Source: Hepsetus odoe (taxonomy: Eukaryota; Chordata; Actinopteri; Characiformes; Hepsetidae). Taken from it: 64,000 bases of DNA. The DNA lies in contig CM029372.1 in assembly GCA_017165825.1 (NCBI GenBank), positions 917,466 through 981,465 on the forward strand, given 5' to 3'. The notes beneath the pieces were generated by a model. It had not been told where the DNA came from. It was given only the letters and a program-made list of their open reading frames with translations, and did not search any database. The position numbers and the translations under genes were made by a program. Below are positions 13,101-24,900 of this stretch, piece after piece (position 1 is the first letter of the stretch; every line of letters starts with the position of its first letter).

Positions 13101-15844
13101 TCTCTAACATCCACCAGCTCTGTGATGGAGGAGTGGAAGAGGATTCCAGTGGCAACCTGCGAAGCTCTAGTGAACTCCATGCCCAAGAGAGTTAAGGCAG
13201 TGTTGGAAATGAATGGTGGCCACAGAAAATATTGACACTTTGGGCACAATGTGGACATTTTTCACATAGGGGTGTACTCACTTTTGTTGCCAGTGGTTTA
13301 GACATTAATGACTGTGTTTTGAGTTATTTTGAGGGGACTTTCTACACTGTTCTACAAGCTGTACACTGACTACTTTGCATTGAATCAAAGTGTCATATCT
13401 TCAATGTTGTCCCATGAAAATATATAATAAAATATTAACAAAAATGTGAGAGGTGTACTCACTTTTGTGAGATACTGTATACACTGGATTCTGACCAATG
13501 AGAGACTTGTATTTAAGGTAAGCAATTGAGTTTGCCTTCTTACAGATAGAGAAGACTCCCCAACTAAATATTACTGTGATAAGTTCTGTACTTTTATAAT
13601 GAACTGTAGAACAGAGTAAAAATGTTTTAAGTATACTAGATGAGCATTTCTGCAATTAACATTATCTTATTCAATTACATAATAACTGTTGTTCAAAGCA
13701 AAGCAAGCTGTTTCTGTGAAAAAAAAATTAAACACACTAAAACCAATATGTTAAACACAATAAAACCAGTATAAGCAAAATAAATGTAGTTTTAATTGCT
13801 ATCTAAACCAGTTTAGTTATGAACATTTGCCCTCCAGCCCGTTTGACTGCTAGTTCACCAGCTCCAGTGACTGCTTGTCTGCTGGCTCTGGTTACCATTG
13901 GTCCCTTACTCCCTGCAGCTCCAGAGAACAGCCTTCACCTCCAAGCTCCTGTGTCCCTGCTGGCTCCTACATACCCAAGTCCCTCGTTGTCTAGTGCGCC
14001 ACCTGGTGGGTCTCTATGGCCACTGGGTCTCCCTGGTGGGTCTCCACCACTGCCTTTCCCTGGCAGGACTCTACTCCCCCTGGGTCTCCCTGGTGCTCAT
14101 GAGGGAGACCCTATGGGAGTTGCGCTTTGGCTTCTGTCACAGGCAGCCCAACCCTGCACCTGGACTGTTTAATCTGTTTTATCCTGTCTATCTGTTATCT
14201 TACTGTTTCTCTTGTTTGTAGGCCAGTTTACATGGTATCACCACTGAAGATGAGCTGGAGATGAATTTGCTGACAATGTCTTTGTTTTCACCCCCTCCCA
14301 TTCTCTCTCTCTCTCCCTTTCATGCAACAGTCTTCAGGCACAAGTGTGATGGTGGATATTGCAGTGATGGGTGAAGCCCATGGACTGATCTCAGATTTGC
14401 TGGCAGATCCTTCACTGCCCCCAAACACCTGCAGCTCGTTGCGGGCTGTCAGTAACTTGCTAAGTACCCAGCTTACCTTCCAGCCCTTAAACCACCGACC
14501 ACGCCTCAGCCCTCTGTTGGCCTTCAGTGATGGACACACCTGCTCTGACTCTGAAGAGATTCCTGACAGGAGTGAGAGACTTGCCATTCCCAAGGTAGGA
14601 TGTAACATTTTACCTTTGAATAGGCTAAGCTATGTCTGAAAGCCTGAAATTTGCACTGCAATTTGTTTTTGAAAAACATTTGAAAATGAAGGTTGACAGG
14701 TTATTGTAGTACTGTATCTACTGTAACTAAATTCTCTTCAATGCTACATTGGTTTAAAGGAATGCTCCAAAAGAATACACTTTAAGACCTACACCTACAC
14801 ACTCACACCATGCTTTCCTCCACCTGTTTGACCTCCAGCAGGGCCTCTCATAGTGACCCATGATGTACGTTGTCAAAAAAGCATTTTAATGATTAACTTG
14901 CACAGCACTTAAAAATGCATACTGGCACTAAAGATGTAGGCCAGCAAAGAGTATTACTACTCCACTCCACAGCTCTCAAGTTACGTACATGTGCTACAAC
15001 ATCTTAACAAACACTGAGAAATGTTTTTTTGAAGCCAGTTCATTAAATTGTGCATTTAATGAACTGCATTGCTTTCATCTACAGTCACACTTCTAACTCC
15101 TGGATGATTTTAAGGGAATTTTGTCAGTCAGAGTGAAGAAAAACATTTCAGGTTCCTCAAGCACTGTTTTATCTGTTATCTCTGCAGCTGTGTCAACAGT
15201 GACATCTTAGATTAAGACATAGATAAGAAGTATGAAAGTAAGGTAAGGTTTTTGGTCCTGTGCACCTAAAAACTCCATCATAACACGACTTGCACAAGGT
15301 TGCAGAAATCCCATGCTCTGCTTTTGCCAGCTAGGTTTCAGGTTCGGCTGAAGCTCCAATCTTGAAGCGGGAAAAGCAGGTGACGTTAGCCAAGACCTCA
15401 TTGGTTGGAAGGACATTTTAAAGTCTATTGCATAAAACATTTTGCCCATTGTCATGCTTTCGGTCTGAAGGAAAAAGTAGCAGAGGCGCAAACACATAGA
15501 GAGCGAAAAAATCCACAAAGTGTTTGTTTATTCTGACAATTAACATACACAGCACAATGGTGAATGGACAACTCCGGATTGGCTTAGCAAAATTTAAATA
15601 ACCCCGGCTTCAGGTGTTGTAGATTCAGAAAAATGAGAAGAGAAAGAAGGTGAAAACCAGGCTAGTTACACCCATTTCCCTGCTTCCATGACATTAACTT
15701 GAAAAACTGTAAACTTACTTCCTTGCATGTCCTAACCTTTGCTGTTGTAACGAGATAATCAGCATAATCGATTTAATTTAGTCTCTCCCCTGAAGATGAG
15801 CTGGAGATTAATTTGCTCACACTGTCTTTGTTTTCACCTCCTCC

Positions 15845-15904
<60 letters not shown>

Positions 15905-18900
15905 GTCTCGTTTAGACAGTATTATGATAGTATCATTTGAAAAGTAGGATCAAACCTGTGCATTAATAGCAAAGACTGTCCCTTACCCATCCAGTGTCAG
16001 GTTAGTGGCATGGTATTAGTGATATGGGGAGCCCTAGCTAGTAGAATAATGTAATTGCAGCTTGGATTTCAGCACCACCATCCTGCATATCTTCTCTTCC
16101 TAACTCTCCTTAGTGTTGCCCAGACATCTGCTCCATGGATTAACGGATTTCAATCTATATTTCTATATCCAACAGCCCCGTGTTAACTGTGAAGAACTTC
16201 AAGTTTCTATAAAAAAAACATTTTTCAACGCTTGAAGTTCCTAACCAACATCAACTACATCCTCAGGAATGTCAAGTAGAGGCAAATGAGGAAGTTTGGT
16301 CTGCCATAGCTCTACACCCTAGTCATGGATCTTGTCCTGTGTAGCTTTTTGAAAAAGTTTTCATCCATGCCAGAATATGGGCTATGAAAAATGCCAAATT
16401 CCTTGCATCATGGACATATCTTTTTCTAGTTCATTTCTGAATCATTTTAATAATCTTTATGTTGCTTGTATGTTGTAAATAGTATTGACATTGTTATTCA
16501 TGGCCTGCATAGACCTGCAGCCGGAACCAAATTTGTTGTATTTGTTAACATACTTGGCTAATAAATGTGTTTGTGAAATTGTGATTTAAAATCATTATTG
16601 TTTGTGGCTTAGATATCGAAAAAAAATTTGCCAAAGACTGATGTGTAAAGTGCTTCCCTTACAACAGCGCTTACGGCGGAGTTTGCCTCCTGGGCTTCTA
16701 CGACGCATCTCCTCTTCATGGACAACAACCACCTCTGCCACAGGGCTCCCAACCATTGAGCCTGGCCCCATGAGGCGAGATCATAGTACCAGCATCAAAC
16801 CCGTTCATGAAAGTCCCTCTGGCAGGTACCACACTCATTACACTGCTCTTATGATAAATATATCCTTAGTTATTTCTTTGAATGGAAAATGTGGATAGAT
16901 AATCTTTGAATAAATTTAAAATCATGTGACATTGTATCCTTGGAATTATTATTTACAGAACAAATGTAACAAGTTCACCAAAAAGGTAGAATGGCAGTCA
17001 TGGTGAACAGAGAAACAAGCTCTACTGGCCTGCATTCTTACTACACATGCTTCAATTTTTTTTTTTTCCCCACAAGTTATCATGTAACATCTATAAATAT
17101 GTCCACTAGAATGGCAAGACAACATAGCTACATTTACAGTCCGTGTCAAGAGTGTATTCTAATCAGACTGTTTAACACAATTTTAGAAAGTGACATGGTG
17201 CCTGAGGAGTGGAGGAGAAATTAACTAGAACGGATTTTTCAAGAATAAACAAGATGCGCAGAGCTGTAGTAACTAAAGAGGGTTAAGCTGATCAGCCACA
17301 GCATGAAGTTATGGAAAAGAGAAGTGGAAGCTAGGTTAACAAAACAGGTTATAATGATGATAATTTCATGATTAGTGAACTCCAGTATGAAAAGAGAAAG
17401 AAAAGAAAGAAAGAGTACAACAGATGCAATGTTTGCTCTGAGGGTGTTAATGGAGAAGTATAAACAAAGTCAGAAGGACTTGCATTGTACCTTTGTGGAC
17501 TTTTGTATAATTAAGTCTGGAGTGACAGAGAAGTATGTCAGAATGGTAGAGTATATGTATGATGGCAGTGTGACAGTGGTGAGGTCTGCAGTAATAGTGA
17601 CAGATGCATTTAAAGTAGAGGTGGGATTACATCAAGGATCAGTGCTGAGCCCATTCTTGTTTGCAATGGTATTGGACAACAGTAGTTATTTATTCAGGCA
17701 GTGCAACTACTAAACAAATCTGCTTAATGGTTCTTCATGCATTCAGTACTACTACTTTGTCTTGCACTTAAGCTACTGCCCATGGTCACTACTATCACTA
17801 CTGTTACTAAAGCATTTTAAATTTATCTGAATAAAGGCAGAATGCATGTATGCTATAAAAAAATCAAAAGGGAACTTCAAGAACACATAATGCAGGATTA
17901 CAGTTTTTTTTAATACCGGCTTTTGTAGTAGTGCTTACAATTGTTGAACTGTATTGACCAACGTTGCTTAAAGTATAATGTATAAATGCAAAAAAAAAAT
18001 ACATTTACAGCATTTGACAGACATCAATGCTGTATCCAGGGCAACTTTCTGTGTAAAATACCACAGAACCGTTTGACTTAACACTGGAAACAACAGCTTT
18101 AACATTGTGATACAGTCCTAAGAGCAGCCACAGGATGTGAAATAGCAGCTTATAGCTTGACTATTGAGTGTGCACTGATAATAATGCAATACAACATTAT
18201 TAATTATTATTATTGTAGCATGGTGATCAGCAGTTCAGTAACAGTTCTTCTTGCTTGTCATCTTTAAATCCAGGTCTATGTCTGCCTCCTTCGTCACCTC
18301 AGCCCCGAACTACCTCTACAGCAAAGGCAGGCGAGGTAAAGTATTGCATCTCTGTGTGTTTTGTAGATCAATAAAATTAGTTATTAAGTAATTTATTCTG
18401 AAATATTCAGACAAATGTCAAAATAGTTTAAAGCTGACAATTATGGCTATTTTAAAGCCTTTAAAAGGTTTCTAGAAAAAAAAAAATCATTAAAAATCTG
18501 CATTGGCTTGTGAAATCTACAGGCATATGATGAAATGCAGAATTTTTTTTTCCTCTCTTCACATCAACAAATTTAAGCCAATATGCAATAAATCACCAAA
18601 CTGCTGAATTCTTCTCTTCTAAAAAAGTAATTTAATACCCTGATGTAGAACATTGGTTCCCAACCCTGTTCCTGGAGTATTCCAGCATATTTTAGTGATT
18701 TTGAGACATCTAATAAACCTGAACAGGGCATTTTTTGGGTCTGCTATCCATAATACATTGTTTGGCAGGAAGGTTTTAACAGATTTCTTGCTCCTGCTCT
18801 TGAACTTGTTCAAATGGAAATCTTAACAAAGTAAACACATATACTCATGTGTTGATTAGCATGACCTCTGCACAGTGATAATATAAAAACTCTTGAAGTT

Positions 18901-21900
18901 TTTCTTATTTACTGTGGTAGCATTGGTCTAGGTGGTGGTAAGGGACTAGGCTCCTAGATTGTTAGATCATGGGTTTGAATCATGGCCAGTTGGTTGCCCT
19001 GAGGTACCCTTAAACAAACTAATGTCCCCAAAACTCTTCCTGGTTGCTAGATATGGCTGCGGTATATGTGTTTAGGAGTTAAATGTAGAGGAAGCTTTTT
19101 GTCGTGGTTCACAAAGTGCCATGCTGTGTGTTCACAATGTCACTTTCACATTTCTGGCAATAGTGACATTCAAATCTTGCACTCAAGTGCTTTATCTTGT
19201 ATATTGCATATATTCTATGAATCCTAAAATTCTAAAATTGTATTAGATAGACTTGTTAGCTTTATGCAAGTCTTGTATAAACCAATTAGACTTTACAAAA
19301 AAGGACCAGGCTTTGTTAATCAGGCTTTTATTATACGAGAGATCCGAATATATTATTATCATGCAAACTGGCAAATAAGAAGGGAATAAAATTTCTTTCT
19401 TTTTTAATCGAATAGTCATAATAGCCTTCGTTTTGTATGTTTTCTGTGTTAATGTCTGTTTTATTTCTTTTTTTTATTAACAGGCCATCCCCCCTTCAGT
19501 ATCTCACCCATGGTCTCCCCATGCCACTCGCCTCCAATCCAGGGGACCCCAGTCAATAGTCCCACCACTAAAGCCCCCTCTGTGGACCTGCCAGACCCTG
19601 GGTGCCTTCAGGGCACCTTTGCCTCACCACGGACCCCTCATCGAGCCTTAACCCACAGTCAGAGCGCACCGACTTCCAGCACCATACATTGGGTACCCCC
19701 ACCCCTCTGTAGCAGGTAAGACCATTCATTACCATTCATCCCATATCTATAACTCACCTTTTATCTGTATGTGTTTTCATATGAACATAGACATCAGTAT
19801 TAATGTTCTAGGAAGCAAGTGCAGAATCCAGCCACAATGGATGCATAAGCCAGTGTTTTTCTTTGTGCCGGTCCCCAGCACAGATAAATGGGGAGGGTTA
19901 CGTCAGGAAAGGCATCTGGTGTAAAACTTTTGCCAAATCATTATGCAGACAACCAAACAGACTTCCATACAGGATTGGTTCGAGGCCCGGGTTGACAACG
20001 ACCGCCACCAGTCCTGTTAGCCTGAATTGGGCTGGTGGAAATTGGACTACTGTTGGCCAAAGAAGAAGAGGAGAAAGGTATGTCCGGAGGAAGGAGGAGA
20101 GACGGAAGTGGAGGAGAGTGGAAGTGAGGGTAGAAACTTTGAATGTTGGTAGCATGGAAGGTAAATGTAGAGAACTAGCTGATATGACGGAGAGAAGGAA
20201 GGTTGATGTTTTGTGTGCGCAAGAGACTAAATGGAAGGGTAGTAAGGCCAGGTGTTTTGGAGGGTTTAAATTGTTCTACCATGGTGTGGATAGAAGGAGG
20301 AATGGGGTAGGTGTTATCCTGAAGGAAGAGTATTTTGGGGGTGAAGAGGGTGTCAGATAGGGTGATGAGTTTGAAGCTTGAAGTTGAAGGTATGATAATG
20401 AATATTGTTAGTGCTTATGCCCCGCAAGCTGGATGTGAGAAGGAGAATAAAGAAGAATTCTGGAGCAAGTTAGACAAAGTGATAGAGAGTTTACCCAGGG
20501 GAGAGTGTGTTGTGATTGGGGCAGATTTTAATGGACATGTTGGTGAAGGGAACAGAGGTGATGAGGAGGTGATGGGTAGGTATGGTGTCAAGGAGAGGAA
20601 TGCTGAAGGTCAGATGGTTGCAGGATTTTTGAAAAGGATGGAAATAGCTATAGGTAATACTTATTTTAAGAAGAGGGAGAAGCAAAGGGTGACGTATAAG
20701 AGTGGTGGAAGATGCTGACAGGTGGATTATATCCTTTGCAGGAGGGTCAGTCTGAAGGAGATTGGAGACTGCAAAGTAGTGACAGTGGAGAGTGTAGCTA
20801 AACAGCATAGGATGGTGGTCTGTAGGATGAAGAGGAGGAAAGGGAGGGCAGAGTCGAGCATCAAATGATGGAAGCTGAAGCTGAACCAGGAAGACTGCTA
20901 GGTGGAATTCAGGCAGGAGTTAACACGGGCACTGGGAGGTGCTGAAGAACTACCAGATTGCTGGGAAACTATCGCAGAAGTGGAACGTTAGACAGCTAGA
21001 CAGGTACTTGGTGTGAAATCTGGAAGGAAGAAGGAGGATAAGGAAACCTGTGGTGGAACCCAGAAGTCCAGGAGTACAAGGAGATAAAACATAGGGTGAA
21101 GAAAGCAGTGGCGAAGGCGAAAGATCAGGCGTATGGCAAACTGTATGAGAGGTTAGACAGGAAGGAGGGAGAAAAGGACCTATACCGATTGGCTTGACAA
21201 AAAGAGCAGAGCTGGGAAAGGTGTGCAGCAGGTCAGGGTGATTAAAGATAGAAATGGAAACATACTCACAAGTGAACAAGGCATATTGAGCAGATGGAAG
21301 GAGTACTTTGAGGGGCTGATGAATGAAAACAAGAGAGAGAGAGAAAGAAGATTGGATGATGTGAGGATAGTGAATCAGGAAGTGCAACAAATAAGCAAGA
21401 TGGAAGTAAGGGCAGGGTTGAAGAGGTTGAAGAATGGAAATGCTGTTGGTCCAGATGACATACCAGTGGAAACATGGAGGTGTTTAGGAGAGATGGCACT
21501 TGAGTTTCTGACCAGATTGTTGAACAGAATCTTGGAAAGTGAGAGGATGCCTGAGGAGTGGGGACGAAGTGTTCTTGTACCAATTTTCAAGAAGAAGGGT
21601 GATGCACAGAGCTGTAGTAACTATAGAGGGATTAAGTTGATCAGCCACGCATGAAGTTATGGGAAAAAGTAGTGGAAGCTAGGTTAAGAAAAGAGGTGAT
21701 GATTAGTGAACAACAGTATGGTTTTATGCCTAGAAAGAGCACCACAGATAGAATGTTTGTTCAATTGAGGGCACTGATGGAGAAGTACAGAGAAGGCCAG
21801 AAGGAGTTGCATTGTGCCTTTGTAGACTTGGAGAAAGCATATGACAGAGTGCCTAGAGAGGAGTTGTGGATTTGTTTGAGGAAGTCAAGAGTGGCAGAGA

Positions 21901-24900
21901 AGTACATGAGAGTAGTTCAGCATATGTATAAGAGCAGTGTGACAGTGGTGAGATCTGCAATGGGAGTTATGTATGCATTTAAGGTAGATTTTGGATTACA
22001 TCAAGGTTCAGGGCTGAGGCCATTTTTGTTTGCAATAGTAATGTACAGGTTAACAGATAAAGTTAGACAGGAGTCTCTGTGGACGATGATGTTTGCTGAT
22101 GATATTGTGATCTGTTGCGAGAGTATGGAGCAGCTTGCGGAGAACCTGGAGAGATGGAAATATGCACTAGAGAGCAGAGGACATGAAGGTTGGTGGGATT
22201 GAAGGAGGAGGATGCAGAAGACAGGATGAAATGGAATGGGATGATCCACTGTGGCGATCTCTAAACAGGAACAGCTGAAAGAAGAAGAAGAAGAAGAAGC
22301 AGGAGCAGAACAGCTACAATGCATCCATGAGGGTGGTGGTGGTCTGGTGGTAAGCTACTGGCTACGGACCAAAAAGTTTACAGGTTCAAATCCTACTTCC
22401 AGCACTACCACCATTAGATTCCTGAGCAAAACCCTTAACTCTAAGTTGATCCAGGGGTACTGTCGCTCTGGATAAGAGTGTCGCAGCAATTTTTCTGTAG
22501 CCTTCCATAGATCTGTACCTCCGTACTCTGAGGTCTACAGACAATACCTTTGACTTTATGGCTTGGTTTGTGCTCTGACACACACATAAAAAAGGTGTGT
22601 GCCTTTTCAAATCATGTCCAGTCAGCAGAATTTACCACAGGTGGACTCCAATCAAGTTGTAGAAACTTCTGAAGGAAGTAGAAAAAGGATGCACCTGAGC
22701 TCACTTTTGAGTGTCATGGCAGTGAATAATTATGTACATGTTTTATTTTTGTTTTTTATTTAGAATAAATTTGCAAAAGTTTCAAGCAAACATTTTTTTA
22801 CTTTGTCATTTTGGGGTATTGTGTGTAGAATTTTGAGGTAAAAATGAATTTGATCTATTTTGGAATTATAGGCTGTAACATAGCAAAATGTGGAAAAAGT
22901 GGTGCATTGTGAATACATTCCAGATGCACTGTATATAACCTATTGTAACGGTGGCGTGGTACCGGAAGGACGTCAGCTCCGAGCCAGGAGTTCCGAACAG
23001 AAGTTTATTATGCACAGTGACAAACAAACAAGAAACAAGGACTCAAGCCTGCAGTTCCTACGCAGGATGACGATGACGATGACTAAGACTATGACTATGA
23101 CTATGACTATGACTATGACTATGACTATGACTATGACTAAAAACAGACAGACAGACAGAACCACCATTACACATAGGTTAAACCTACCTAATGAGCCGCG
23201 CTCTGTTCTGACTCATCGGGGCTTAAATAGTCAGCCCCAATGATGCACACCTGCCCGCAGGGGCTCAGGTGTGCTTAGTCAGAACAGAGCGCCCTCTAGC
23301 GTACCCTAAACACCTCCTGTGACATAAACACCCTGTATGTGACCGAGAGCGCCCTCTAGCGTGCCCAAAACACCACACACGTGACAGAGAGCGCCCTCTA
23401 GCGTGCCCATACCCTAACACACGTGACACCTATCATCAATTTTTTTACTTTCCTGCTCAAATACACAGTTTAAGCATGAAATTAAGTAAATCACCAAATA
23501 GTCCTGAATTCTGGCCTTCCAGGATAGTAATTGAATACCCTGATCTAAATACTGAATAAAATCTGAATACAGTAATTTAGAACATAGGTTCCAAAATTAC
23601 CTTCGATGCACATTTTGGTAATTTTAATGCTAAACCTCTTGAGCTGAACATAAAATGGTGCTTTATGGTTTGAAGTGGGTGTGCTAACTACAATACATTG
23701 TTGGGTAGGAAGGTACAAAGCTAGTAAACTTACTTCCTGCTCTTGCTTTTAAACTTGTTGTTCAAATGGAAAAAACAAGCCAAGTAAATTGAATATAGAA
23801 ATGGCTGAAGCATGGAGGCTTTAGAATAGGTGGCCATGGATTTTCTAACCAGATTGTTTAACACAATTTTGGAAAGTGAGAGGAGCCTTAGGAGCAGAGA
23901 AAAGTTTACTGGTACTGATTTTCAACAATAAGGGTGATGCACAGATGGTAAATACACAGGGATTAAGTTGATCAACTACAGCATAATGTTAATAAGTGAT
24001 TAGTCAGCAGCAGTATGGTTCGATGCAGGGAAATAGCACTTAGATACAATGTATGCGCCGAGGATGTTGCTGGAGAAGGTCAGAAGGAGCTGGCATCTGC
24101 AATTGTGGACTTAGAAGAGCATATGACAGGATGCCTAGAGAGGAGTTCTAGGATTGTGAAAGAAAGTGAAAGTGACTATTTGTCATTGTGAAACACAGCA
24201 CATAACACAGTGAACCACAATGAACTGCAAACTTTGCTTTTAACCCATACACAGAGTTGGGAGTGACAAGGATGTACAGTACTAGGAATGAGTATGATGG
24301 TTAGAGTTAATTTTATTATAGTACACTGTGGTAAGCACTGAAGTTCTGTTAAGGAAATTGTATCAATTTCAGCCAAACCAACCTGAGAGATGTTAAACCA
24401 AAAAATAATCTGCAAAATAATAAAATCTCCATTAAATTTATACAGAAACCAATTACAGGTGGTACAGATAGTGAAAGTGAAAACCCTTGTCATTGTGAGG
24501 TCAATGCGCAGCAGACAATGAACCACAACGAAATTGGACTTCTGCTTTTAACCCATGCACACTCAAACACTGTGCAGCAGTGGGCAGCTATTGAAAGCGC
24601 CCGGGGAGCAGTGATGGGGACAGCACCTTGCTCAAGGGTACCTCAGGGCAACTTTTTGGGAAGGGGTTCGAACCCCTGATCCTCCGATCATGTGGCTAAT
24701 GCCCGAACCTCTAGGCCACCGCTGCCCTAGGGTTATGTATGCATTTAAGGTAGATTTTGGATTACATCAAGGTTCAGCGCTGAGGCCATTTTTGTTTGCA
24801 ATAGTAATGTACAGGTTAACAGATAAAGTTAGACAGGAGTCTCTGTGGACGATGATGTTTGCTGATGATATTGTGATCTGTTGCTAGAGTATGGTACAAT

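Larger units (their letters stand above)
8818..13477 (+). mobile_element. Tc1-like transposon remnant, split by two insertions
   Basis: C-terminal transposase sequence is found at 8818-8865 (TKMNLFGSDGIK), 12228-12380 and 12888-13230 (SPDLKPIEHLWGILKQKV), followed by a right terminal repeat ending gtactcacttttgtgagatactg at 13477 and then TA. It is the same family as the element at 61062-62517. The N-terminal half and left terminus are absent; stop codons are present. Confidence 0.88.
4137..14330 (+). other. pde3a intron 2
   Basis: A 10.2-kb intron with the densest nesting of mobile elements in the window: SINE-A, a copied CT segment, a SINE/LINE tail, a solo LTR, and a Tc1-like element containing a LINE and a MITE. 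Positions 5060-6500, 7613-8815 and 13478-13818 have no recognisable gene; a small Tc1-end-like segment (cagtgctctccagaattatcatcacc) lies near 8455-8530. Confidence 0.7.
14595..16667 (+). other. pde3a intron 3
   Basis: Carries a 221-bp solo LTR (15450-15670) and a copied pre-exon-3 segment with a CT microsatellite (15788-15902). The remainder (14600-15440, 15910-16660) shows no recognised gene. Confidence 0.7.
19838..22300 (+). mobile_element. RTE-like LINE, nearly complete but deleted at the 3' RT region
   Basis: Begins near ctttgtgccggtccccagcac, and encodes endonuclease (ETLNVGSMEGKCRELAD, AQETKWKGSKA, NIVSAYAPQAGCE, VVIGADFNGHVGEGNRG, QVDYILCRR) then RT (SNYRGIKLI, EQQYGFMPRKSTTDR, FVDLEKAYDRVPREEL, LHQGSGLRPFLFA, MMFADDIVICC). 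The C-terminal part after about 22185 is deleted, joining to the 3' end (ccactgtggcgatctctaaac) and a (GAA)n tail at 22278-22301. Short trinucleotide tails are typical of RTE elements. Several stops and frameshifts are present. Confidence 0.9.

Noticed and set aside
13819..14172. Proline-rich 117-codon open frame
   Set aside because: Internal short repeats and no family resemblance; not needed for pde3a. Listed only as unexplained GC-rich DNA.
22201..22480. Possible tRNA gene in the tRNA-like head
   Set aside because: A and B boxes are present, but the downstream SINE body and the repeat number show a SINE, not a tRNA gene. The same applies to the other SINE heads.
22890..23243. 117-codon frame with a Met-Thr repeat (and Val-Ile repeat on the other strand)
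   Set aside because: It is the translation of the (ATGACT)n array within a solo LTR.
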